Shown here: positions 54,406 through 64,000 of the stretch, piece after piece
How positions within the stretch are numbered: position 1 is the stretch's first letter
Layout of the letters: the number at the start of each line of letters is the position of its first letter
Source: Anthoceros angustus
Lineage: Eukaryota; Streptophyta; Anthocerotopsida; Anthocerotales; Anthocerotaceae
Assembly (NCBI GenBank): GCA_010909165.1
Contig: VJWM01000044.1
Span: forward strand, 1,798,001-1,862,000
Length of the DNA stretch: 64,000 nt
Reading direction: 5' to 3'
Program-made: the position numbers and the translations under genes
The notes under the pieces: generated by a model
Told to the model about the DNA's origin: nothing
The model's input: only the letters and a program-made list of their open reading frames with translations
Databases searched by the model: none

Positions 54406-57400
54406 ATGAGTGACGACACAGTGGATTTTGCGGTGCTATGCACCATGTTCGAGGCCGTAGTGCGCGCCAAAAAGGCCTCCATGAAGAAAAAGCACCTGCG
54501 GACGTTCCTAGACCATGTGTACACGCGTCAGGAGTACTTCAGTGCCATGCGGCTCATGCTTCCGGAGCTGGACAAGGATAGGGGAACATACGGCCTCAAA
54601 GAGGCAGTACTAGCTAAGTTCCTGGCTGAGGCGCTGGGCTTGGCTAAAGACTCGACGGATGCGCAGAAGCTGTTGAATTGGCGGAAGGGAGGCAGTAAAG
54701 CTGGAAGAAATGCAGGAAACTTCCCGATGATAGCAGCTGAGGTATGCTGCCTGGTGGAAGAATAATTGAAGTCGTTTTTGCAAACTTGGGGATTGCAGTT
54801 ACAAGAATTCTTACTTTGTCCTTGTTCAGGTGCTTTATCAAAGGCAATCATCCGTCTCGCATGGACTGAAAATCCGAGAGGTTAATAATCTTCTAGACAG
54901 ACTAAGTGCAGCCCAGAGCAGGCATACAACAGTTTCCAAAACGCCCGTGTTCTGGTTCGATCAATTTTCTTTTCCGGGTCTGGTGCGTGGTTGTTGTGGT
55001 TTCATCAAGCTCTCTTTGCTGGAACAGAGAAGAAAGAACTGCCACACTAGCGGAGGTTATCATTAAGACAAATACGTTGGAGATGAGGTGGATTATTATG
55101 ATCATTCTCAAAGGTAGTTAGCAAGGTAGTGAACCTTAAGTGGGACAATCTCGGGTTTGACGTGAAACATGGTCCATGTGAGCTCCCTGCTTTGTTGTGT
55201 TCTTCTGTGCAGATCTTAAACTTGGGGTGAGTGAGAAAACTATTTTCGCGGAGTTCCATCCTGATGCCGAGGATCTTTTCAACGTAACCTGCGACCTTAA
55301 GCTGGTTTGTGATAAGCTGAAGGATCGTAGCAGGAGGGTCAAAAGACAGGTTGGTGTCCTGAAGCTGGTTCAGGCTGATGGCTACACTTTTAGGCTTTAG
55401 CTGAAATTCAGCACGTTTTCAGGAGATAGAAGTGGGCAAAGCTGTGAGACCTCAATTGGCAGCCAGGGTGGCCGACGTCGAGTCAGCATGGAAGAAGGTG
55501 GAAGCTCGTTGAAGTCTACTATCACTTTGCAGAATACTGAGACCAACTTGGCTCCTTCACTCTATGTTGTTGTTTTCATCAGCTGCGAGGTAAACGAATA
55601 GTTGCAGAATGCAAGCTGGATGGGGATCGTATCCAAGTGCATAGAAGTGGCTCTGAGCTTCATTTCTTCTCAAGGTACTCACATGAAATCCTTTTCCTTG
55701 AGCACCATGCTTTGACTTCATAAATGCTTGATTAGGCTGCATAGTTTAGAATATGAGGGCCAGGGGTTCAGGGTACTTCGTTCCACACACTTCACATAAA
55801 ATTAATTGCTGTATGGTGGGTGCTATGGAATTTCCCAAGTTTGAATGAACTTTACACTTACGAGGCAATCTTTTGCAGGAGCTTCATTGACCATGATCAG
55901 TATCAAGATGCAATAGCTGGAGTCATGCGTGAGGGTATCGTCTCAGAGAAGTCAGTACAAGCATAGAGCCGCTTGTTGTCTAGTTTCATGCAGGTCGTAA
56001 ATTCTTTGTTGGTCTGATGTCAGGTGTATCCTGGATGGTGAAATGCTTGTCTGGAACCGTGTCACAAACCGCTTCTCAGAATTTGGTACCAACAGGGGAA
56101 TTGGTGAGACTCGTTTTCTTAAAATTGTATAGTGAGAGATGTGTACAATTTATGTGCTACCCTCTTTCTTTGTTTGGACTTCGGACAATGCTCAAGTGCT
56201 TTTCCGTTTCAAATTTTCAGCCAAAGCTACCAAGGATGGCCTTGAAGGTGACGAGCAGGTATATTTTGTAAAGCTGGAATTATTTCTTCATTTTCGTGCA
56301 AGAATGTAGAAGAAGTTCGATTGTGAAAGCAATGTTTGATAATTTCCTTGTGTCTTGCAGCTGTGCTGTATCCTATACTTTCAGCAACTTACTTTCATTC
56401 AGATGTTGAACAAGACATCATTGCTATCAGCAATGACAGGAGCATGATCAAGGACAACTTGTTCATCCTTCAACAAGCCAAACAGACGTTGCATTTGACA
56501 TTCTGTATGAAGGAGACGGCAGTGTCATTCATCAGAGCTTGGCAGAGCGTCACAAGCTCCTGCGCAAGGCGGTGCATCCAGTCAAGGGACGCCTGGAGCT
56601 CTTGTTGCCAAGTGATGATTTGAACTCGAGTCTAAAGTCTGGTGTGGATCTGCTTCTCAACATTGGCTAGTGGCTGTTTCCCACTTTCGTTTGACACCTT
56701 ACTACTATTCCATATGACAAATCAGATCTTTGCCGTATATGGATTTGACTTGTGTAGGTGGGCCACCATGGAGTATCCTTGTAAATAGTATGCAAGAGGC
56801 AGAGCAATTCTTCCTTCAAACTGTGGAGAACAGGTGTGCCACCATTCTATGAAATCCGCTGCATTGTAGACATTGAAATGAGTTGCGCAAGCTGGTGTAA
56901 GATTGTGGAACTAAATTATGCAATCTATGGCCGAAATTTTGTAGGGATGAAGGAGTGGTTCTAAAGGACTTGGACTCAAAATGGGAGCCAAGTGATCGCA
57001 GTGGGAAGTGGTTAAAACTTAAACCAGATTACATCAACACAGGATCTGACCTGGATGTGCTGATTATCGGTATGACTAATCATGACTTGCCCAAGTCACG
57101 TCTAAACAATCTGGATGAGTGCCTGGCGCGTTATCCTGCTGCTGTCTATGTTATGTTGATGTTGTGTTCATCTGTGAAATGCAGGCGGCTATTTTGGTTC
57201 AGGAAGGAAAGGGGGCGAGGTAGTGTCTGATAGATGTGAAAATTCGAATTGCTTAACAGTGGCCACTTGTTGTAACTTGGCAAACTCTTTGACATTTGCA
57301 TCATTTGTTTGAACCAGGTGGGCCAATTCTTGCTTGGCCTTGCAGATAAGTCTCAGTCTTCAGACTACCCAACAAGGTTAGACTCCTGTTTCATAATGAC

Positions 57401-60400
57401 CAGGAAGGAGACCAGATCTAACGCCGCAGGTTCTGCAGGTTTCTTTCGTTCTGTAAAGTGGGATCAGGCTTGTCAGACGAGGAGACACAAATGCTTGTCA
57501 CTAAACTCAAGCCTTATTTCAGGTTTCTTTCTTTTCTAAGAGACTGGTTTTGGGTTTTATACCAAGCTAGGTAATGTAGTATTTCATCAAACTTTCGTCG
57601 TCCCTCCAACAACAGGCCTTATGACAAGAATTGTAAGCCTCCAAGTTGTTATGTCGTGACAAACAACGCAAAGGAACGTCCAGACGTATGGATTGAGCCA
57701 CCTGAAAAGTATGCATAAATTGAGAGCTGTTGCTGGATGTTGCAGACCATGTGATTCTCATGTGCATCTCTGTGCAACATGGCCTAATCCACTCCTGCAG
57801 GTCTGTCATTTTAGCCATCACAAGTGATATTCGGACTATCAAAACAGAAGTAAGCTTATGGAGTTTCACTTCTGTTGTGCAAAGTTGGGCCAGAATTGTG
57901 GAATGGTGGGCAGATTCTGTGCTGTTTGCCCTTGATTAGTACTGACATGGGCATAACAGGTTTTTGCAGCTCCTTATAGCCTCCGGTTCCCTCGGGTGGA
58001 TAGTGTCCGTTTTGATAAGCCTTGGTATGACTGCCTTGACTTGCAAAGTAGGTCCCCTGTCCAATTTTTTGTTTGCATCTTTTGCTTCAGGCTACGAGTG
58101 CTCATGTTAGTTGAGTGTGAAAACAGGTCTTGATAATTGGGTTACTATCTTGTTTGCAGCTCTAATTGAAATAGTTCATTCTGGAAGTGGAAGCACAGTT
58201 GATGCCGTCCAATATGGTGATGGCAAGCGAAAAGAAAAGAGTCTTAGGCAAGCCAGGCAGAAAGCTGAACCAAGGGCGCTTTTGCCTTCTCACATTCTCG
58301 TGACGGATGTGTCTAAAGTGAAGGAAACAAGTAAAATCTTCAAAGATATGATGTTCTGTATCCTTTCATGTAGCAAACTGTGATACTCAATTGTGTAGGT
58401 GTTGCAATGTGCATCGTTCCTCTTGTCATGGTCCTTGACAGTTGGATTAGATTTTGTGAACTTTTCACCAGATTACTCAAAAGAGACTCTCCACAAGCTG
58501 GTCGTTGAAAACGGGGGCTCCTTTTCCATGAACCTGGCTAGTGGCGTTACTCACATTATTGCGGCTGATAAAAAGGGTTTGTATCCTAGTGCTAGCTTTC
58601 TTTGGTGCTGTTTTAGGCTCCTTTTGTGTTGAGCTCACTTTTTTGTTCCGGCTGTGCTGCAGGCATAAAATACCAAGCTGCACAGAAGCAGGAGATGTAA
58701 TTAGTTGTGAGTGGGTACTTGCGTGTGCAGCAGAAAGCCTGGTACCTTTGACACCCAAGTATGTTGCTATATTTATGCTTTTATATACACAATATCCGCT
58801 GGAGCTGTTTGTGCATAGTAATTTAGACTTAACATTTTTGCAGATATTTACTGCATCTTTCCAGTAGGACAAAGGAGAAGACTGGAGCAGACGTTGATGA
58901 GTTTGGTGACTTCTACTTTAAGGATGTTGACGTAACAGATATCCAGCAGGTACATACACAATTTTTTCAGAGTCGTATGTAAGTGTGTGACTCCTCTGTC
59001 GCTTCAATTTATACCTTGTTTTCATACCCACAGCTTTTTGACAACATGGATTCCAAAAAGCTGGAAGTGGAAAAGGACGAGTTATCTGCATGCAAAGAAA
59101 TCTGCTGTTCAAGTAACAACTGGTGCACATTTCGTGGCTGCAAAATATACTTCCTGCCACCTGGACTGCCTATGTGAGTATCAAATGTAGAATGTGCTTG
59201 TATGTATTCGGTCAGATGTATGTGGAGTGCACATATCACGACATGGCTTTACGTTTGTCAGCAACTCATATGAGCTTAAGGTCGCCGAAATCACCTTAAG
59301 AAGGTTAAAGCTTGAGGTTTACATGCGAGGGAGAGGTGGACATCACACTGAAGGATGCTTCACATCTTATAGTGTACTCAACACCTGGATCAACGATGTC
59401 CGTTGAAAGGATATTTGAAAGGTGCGTTAAGAAACCTAGAGGTCAGCGCAGCCCATTGCATGGAATCAGACTTGTCAGGGTGCTTATATTCGGTTCAACT
59501 CAGTTTTGATGTAGGCACCCAGCACCTGTTGAGTTCGAAGAAGCTGCACGTTGTTAGTCATGAATGGCTGGAGAAAGCAATAACGATTTGTTCCCATCTT
59601 CCAGAAGCTGACTATGAACTGAGGTACAGTCTTGAAATTGTTTTTGGGGGAGTAGTGTGTGAGCCTGTTGACGACTACAAAATTCCTCACACCTGTTCTG
59701 ACTCTGTCGGAGCAGGAAAGCAACTCTATCAGCTCAGAGAGTAAAACAAAAGAGTCTTAGGCAAGCCAGGCAGAAGCTGAACCAAGGGCGCTTTTGCCTT
59801 CTCACATTCTCGTGACGGATGTGTCTAAAGTGAAGGAAACAAGTAAAATCTTCAAAGATATGATGTTCTGTATCCTTTCATGTAGCAAACTGTGATACTC
59901 AATTGTGTAGGTGTTGCAATGTGCATCGTTCCTCTTGTCATGGTCCTTGACAGTTGGATTAGATTTTGTGAACTTTTCACCAGATTACTCAAAGAGACTC
60001 TCCACAAGCTGGTCGTTGAAAACGGGGCTCCTTTTCCATGAACCTGGCTAGTGGCGTTACTCACATTATTGCGGCTGATAAAAAGGGTTTGTATCCTAGT
60101 GCTAGCTTTCTTTGGTGCTGTTTTAGGCTCCTTTTGTGTTGAGCTCACTTTTTTGTTCCGGCTGTGCTGCAGGCATAAAATACCAAGCTGCACAGAAGCA
60201 GGGAGATGTAATTAGTTGTGAGTGGGTACTTGCGTGTGCGGCAGAGAAAGCTCTGGTACCTTTGACACCCAAGTATGTTGCTATATTTATGCTTTTATAT
60301 ACACAATATCCGCTGGAGCTGTTTGTGCATAGTAATTTAGACTTAACATTTTTGCAGATATTTACTGCATCTTTCCAGTAGGACAAAGGAGAAGACTGGA

Positions 60401-62063
60401 GCAGACGTTGATGAGTTTGGTGACTTCTACTTTAAGGATGTTGACGTAACAGATATCCAGCAGGTACATACACAATTTTTTCAGAGTCGTATGTAAGTGT
60501 GTGACTCCTCTGTCGCTTCAATTTATACCTTGTTTTCATACCCACAGCTTTTTGACAACATGGATTCCAAAAAGCTGGAAGTGGAAAAGGACGAGTTATC
60601 TGCATGCAAAGAAATCTGCTGTTCAAGTAACAACTGGTGCACATTTCGTGGCTGCAAAATATACTTCCTGCCACCTGGACTGCCTATGTGAGTATCAAAT
60701 GTAGAATGTGCTTGTATGTATTCGGTCAGATGTATGTGGAGTGCACATATCACGACATGGCTTTACGTTTGTCAGCAACTCATATGAGCTTAAGGTCGCC
60801 GAAATCACCTTAAGAAGGTTAAAGCTTGAGGTTTACATGCGAGAGGGAGAGGTGGACATCACACTGAAGGATGCTTCACATCTTATAGTGTACTCAACAC
60901 CTGGATCAACGATGTCCGTTGAAAGGATATTTGAAAGGTGCGTTAAGAAACCTAGAGGTCAATAGCGCAGCCCATTGCATGGAATCAGACTTGTCAGGGT
61001 GCTTATATTCGGTTCAACTCAGTTTTGATGTAGGCACCCAGCACCTGTTGAGTTCGAAGAAGCTGCACGTTGTTAGTCATGAATGGCTGGAGAAAGCAAT
61101 AACGATTTGTTCCCATCTTCCAGAAGCTGACTATGAACTGAGGTACAGTCTTGAAATTGTTTTTGGGGGAGTAGTGTGTGAGCCTGTTGACGACTACAAA
61201 ATTCCTCACACCTGTTCTGACTCTGTCGGAGCAGGGAAAGCAACTCTATCAGCTCAGAGAGTAAAACAAAGAGTGCACAGACGCCACCTAGCCATGTCTT
61301 GGAGCAAGCAAGACTGCAGCAGAGCAAGGGGAAATTCCGAGGTAGGAGTCGTGAAGCCAGTCCGGAGGGTTGTGTATCGCCATTAGAAGACAGTAGAAAC
61401 AGTTCCAGAAGGCGGCTTTCCAAAAGACGCCTTGTCATGAATGAAGGTGCTGCACTCCAGCATTCCCCAGGCTGGGGACGGCCAACCTTATCCTCCACAG
61501 ACAAGAGAGCAAATGAAGAGGTTAGCCATGGTCCAGGAGGTGGGGCTTTGACTGTTGGATGTCCAGAGGATCAAAAACGACAAGGTGAGAGCACAGGTGA
61601 ACTTTACAGTCAATCTCACAAGCTTTTGGAAGATCGGATGAGAGCTGTTGGTTCTGGTGGAGCAGATGTTTGCAGCCAGGGAAACGGATCTGCAGAGGTT
61701 GACAATGTTGTGCAACCCAGGGAACTAGATAGTGGGAGGCATTGCAGTCCTCGCAAAGTGCAAACCCAGTTTGAGGGTCGGAGACATGACAAAACAGAGG
61801 AAGCAGGTCCTGGGACAAATAGAGTGGAGTCCAAGTGTGCTGAGAGAGCACTCCAGCTGGGTAGTATGGACCACAATACCCCACATGTAACGGCACTCAA
61901 GCCCGAAGGAGGACTGGAGAAACATGAAGAGGATGTGGTGGGGAAAGAACACATTCAGTCTGACAAAGACACTCCGCTTGCTGCAAAGCAAGGCCCAGCG
62001 GCTGCACGATTGGACCCTTTCGAAGCGATACTGAACGATCTCTATCCTTTTATGAGAGGATAA
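54406..62063 (+). CDS. LIG4: DNA ligase IV (ATP-dependent, NHEJ), internally duplicated
   Basis: Seals double-strand breaks with XRCC4 in non-homologous end joining in the nucleus. Exons: 54406-54741, 54830-54921, 55028-55113, 55213-55349, 55423-55497, 55583-55674, 55879-55950, 56024-56103, 56221-56258, 56361-56367, 56486-56641, 56758-56833, 56945-57069, 57185-57219, 57318-57376, 57439-57522, 57616-57708, 57801-57849, 57960-58047, 58160-58357, 58451-58576, then 60173-60272, 60358-60463, 60548-60687, 60776-60937, 61023-61142, 61235-62063: 1186 aa, in phase throughout. Motifs: active-site KLDGDR (exon 6), LDGEMLVW (8), EGVVLKD and WLKLKPDY (13), first BRCT (20-22), XRCC4-binding linker ([10 protein letters not shown], 23), second BRCT (24-26), C-terminal [14 protein letters not shown] 1.5 kb tandem duplication (58238-61270) repeats exons 20(part)-27(start). 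Copy 1 is frameshifted in exons 22, 25 and at 59712; copy 2 in exon 21. The exon choice above uses the intact one of each pair and is inference. Confidence 0.85.
58238..61270. repeat. 1.5 kb tandem duplication inside LIG4
   Basis: Unit 1 is about 58238-59750, unit 2 about 59751-61270. The junction shares aaagagt between the unit start (58236-58242) and the sequence following the unit end (61268-61274). Differences are almost all 1-4 nt indels: for example tcaaaagag/tcaaagag, acgggggctcc/acggggctcc, gcaggagatg/gcagggagatg and gcgagggag/gcgagagggag. Confidence 0.95.
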
Positions 62064-62947
62064 CCATGGTGAAAACGGGAAAAATCATGGTGGGCAAAGC
62101 TTTCTTGTTAAATGCCTGGAGTGTAGGTACATAATAGCTTCTACAGGCGAGTCTTCATTTTATGCACCAGATTTCAGTTGATGCACCTGACAGACGCCAG
62201 AATATGGCTAACGGATTGCGATATTCAACTAAAGGCGTGGTGGCGTTGAACATGACATGTGCCCGCAGGTCTAGTCTGATAGTTCCACTCGCTTTTGCTA
62301 GCCTGATAATTCCTCTATTCCATACGCTTGCTCCAAACTGCGGAAGTGCCAAGACCCCTTTTCGTTTGTCGACAGAAAGACACTTTTCAATCCATCAAAA
62401 TGTTGCGATTTTCGAAAATGAGAATGGAGTCCTGTCATGCACCGGGGTTTTGCGGAATCATATCATGAGACAGCACATACCAGCTTGGCAGTCTGAGATG
62501 ACAAGGGATGCACCGATGCATACAATTCAAAGGACATGCAGGCCATACAAGAAACAAGATCGTTCGGACTTCCCACTTTGAAGTCGATCTGCCTCATAAG
62601 CTATTCAAAAACTAGGTTGAAGGCTGTTCGCTCAGTACAGCAAGAATAGATAGCTCACAAATAGAACGCCAGGTGCAACATAAAGTCTTTGTCACGGTGC
62701 CATTTCCCTGCCAAACAGGACTGAGTGTATGTTCCTTCCTAAGACAAATCGCGAAACCACTCCCAGAGCAAGACTACTGAAATCATGTTCTTGCAAGAAA
62801 CTATGAATAAATTTCACTCCACTATACCGGGAATCACAAAACCAGCACCACTGCGATCACAGCAAGACCAAGAGATCTGGAGGCTCGCGAGATCTTGCAC
62901 GTTATTCCGCAAATCTCCTCTGAATGGGCATGGGGAGCCCGCAGTGC
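62064..62947. other. LIG4 3' region, no further gene
   Basis: Probable 3' UTR and intergenic DNA between LIG4 (+) and the RALF gene (-), whose 3' ends face each other. An open frame at 62162-62581 has no recognised domain. Confidence 0.4.
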
Positions 62948-63343
62948 CTATTTCGCACCACTTCTTTGACATCCGCCAAGGGCGCTGCAGCCCCTGACGT
63001 AGGGCCTGACAGGCCCAGTGGCCGAGCCACAAGACGGAGTATAGTAAGGGCGTCCACTCATGGGAACGCAGATCACCCTGTCCGCACTGAGGGCGCCGTA
63101 GCTCACAAACAGGGCCTGACCTGCCAGCATCCGCCGCGCACTCTCGGACTCCATCAAATCCTCGTCCTCGTCAAAGAAGCTCGAGTCCAACAAGTTGTCG
63201 TTTGCGGAAGGGAACTTGGACAGCCACCCAGCCGCATCACTCTCGAAGGCGGAAGCCGAAGCCTTCTGCACCCCGAAGCTCAGCGCAAGCACGCACACGG
63301 TCAGCAGCATTAAGACCAGTCCTACATGTCTTGTAGAAGCCAT
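62948..63343 (-). CDS. RALF (rapid alkalinization factor) peptide precursor
   Basis: 131 aa, intronless. The start at 63343 gives a typical signal peptide (MASTRHVGLVLML, hydrophobic to about residue 24, SASA cleavage area). A variable acidic propeptide ends in ESARRMLAG, the RRxL site cut by a subtilase (S1P) in this family. The mature C-terminus begins FVSYGALSADRVICVP, carries four cysteines (VICV, PSCGS, RGCSA, GGCQR) and the conserved YYTPSC and PYVRGCSA blocks. RALFs are secreted and bind CrRLK1L receptor kinases (FERONIA type) and LLG/LRX partners to regulate cell-wall growth and apoplastic pH. The YISY-like motif here is FVSYGAL, so receptor-binding residues are largely kept. An upstream in-frame ATG at 63370 would add nine residues before the signal peptide and is less likely. 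Confidence 0.9.
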   Translation of the reverse strand: MASTRHVGLVLMLLTVCVLALSFGVQKASASAFESDAAGWLSKFPSANDNLLDSSFFDEDEDLMESESARRMLAGQALFVSYGALSADRVICVPMSGRPYYTPSCGSATGPVRPYVRGCSALGGCQRSGAK

Positions 63344-63487
63344 TCTTGATCCCCAAACGCTCCAAACCATTCACGAGACGCAAAGTCGGCCGCGGGAGGG
63401 TGCTGTGATCTGTAAGGCAAGAAGGCTTTCGATCGGTTCCTCCCAGATCTGATGACTGTAAATCTTCCTACCAGAGTTACAGCAAAA

Positions 63488-63566
63488 AGTTAATATATCC
63501 CGGTCCATCCGGTTGTCCAGTTGGACTGCCGTGGTACATGCAGCGGACCGGGGCATATATTAACCG
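63488..63566. repeat. Imperfect inverted repeat in RALF upstream region
   Basis: The agttaatatatcccggtcc phrase at 63489-63507 and ggaccggggcatatattaac at 63545-63564 pair over about 17 bases with one insertion, around a 37 bp loop. It lies about 150-220 bp upstream of the RALF start and could be a small MITE-like insertion or a regulatory hairpin. Confidence 0.5.
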
Positions 63567-63739
63567 GGACCATTAAGTTGTACATCCTTTTTGGGTGGGC
63601 GTAATGCACAAAGGCATGTTGTTGGCTACGAGTCAATCCCCTTGGCATCTCCATCTCCCACAGCTATCGTTCTAGCTCTACATAGGTCGGTCGTCCCCTA
63701 CGGTTGCTCCCTTCTTTGTCTCTGCCGTGGGTACTTTGT

Positions 63740-64000
63740 CTACAAGCTTGCAGTTCCTCTGGCTGCGCTCCTCCACCTGTGCCTCGACTGTGGCCACCAG
63801 CTCTTCGTCCGGGAAGGCATCCTCCGATTACAGAAGACTGCCCGGTCTTCGTAAGGACAGAAGTCGATAACTAGTGTTGCCTCACCGGTCTCTACCTCAA
63901 AGGTGAACTCCTGCAGTAACAGGATCCACCTTGCAATCCGTCCTGACAGGTCTCGGAGGACAATAGGGAAGACTACTTCCACCATCATTACCATGGCGAT
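63740..64000 (-). pseudogene. Ty3/gypsy RNase H fragment
   Basis: Minus strand: VVFPIVLRDLSGRIARWILL then LQEFTFEVETGEATLVIDF, the end of RNase H of gypsy elements (RIARWxLLLQEF...DFxSR). It is cut by the window edge and by frame decay at 63850. No link to the large gypsy element is visible. Confidence 0.6.

Noticed and set aside
62162-62581. 139-codon frame after LIG4
   Set aside because: No recognised domain, no splice support, and it lies where the LIG4 3' UTR is expected.

Overview
The window looks like nuclear DNA of a land plant, most likely a seed-free lineage such as a lycophyte, fern or bryophyte; the clade is inference. Reasons: genes with many short GT-AG introns, an organelle-type PLS-class PPR protein, a RALF peptide precursor, an F-box protein, a plant NT-C2 protein, a plant DNA ligase IV, and much decayed Copia and Ty3/gypsy DNA. 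There are no bacterial operons and no CRISPR array.

Layout. 1-775: minisatellite abutting the start codon of a four-exon NT-C2 gene (776-3315). 3316-6600: a Copia LTR/PBS remnant and a broken minus-strand Copia gag-protease region with an 820 bp tandem duplication. 6763-22225: a decayed Ty3/gypsy element with very long LTRs (about 5.5 and 4.4 kb) that themselves carry a decayed coding region, followed by a third, truncated LTR (22505-24745). 25057-29948: a Copia element with both LTRs and a perfect 5 bp target duplication, on the minus strand. 30633-38580: a gene island with an intronless PPR protein (+), an F-box protein (-) and a four-exon ubiquitin-domain (UBTD-type) protein (-) that only appears when spliced. 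39946-40526: a relative of the protein coded in the gypsy LTRs. 41290-47058: a Copia pol relic that carries an 0.9 kb piece of the DNA ligase IV gene and a duplicated RT segment. 47671-50555: decayed PIF/Harbinger parts (trihelix ORF, transposase) around a 130 bp tandem array. 50556-54405: low-complexity and repeat DNA. 54406-62063: DNA ligase IV (LIG4), about 27 exons, with a 1.5 kb internal tandem duplication. 62948-63343: RALF peptide precursor (-). 63740-64000: gypsy RNase H fragment.

The apparently intact host genes are the NT-C2, PPR, F-box, UBTD and RALF genes. LIG4 is complete in content, but its reading frame is intact only if exon 21 of the first duplicate is combined with exons 22-27 of the second. 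A theme of the window is duplication joined at short identities (7-10 bp), with copies that differ mainly by small insertions and deletions. This could be real template switching or an assembly artefact, and the two should be separated before any biological reading. No functional pathway links the genes; their proximity looks incidental.
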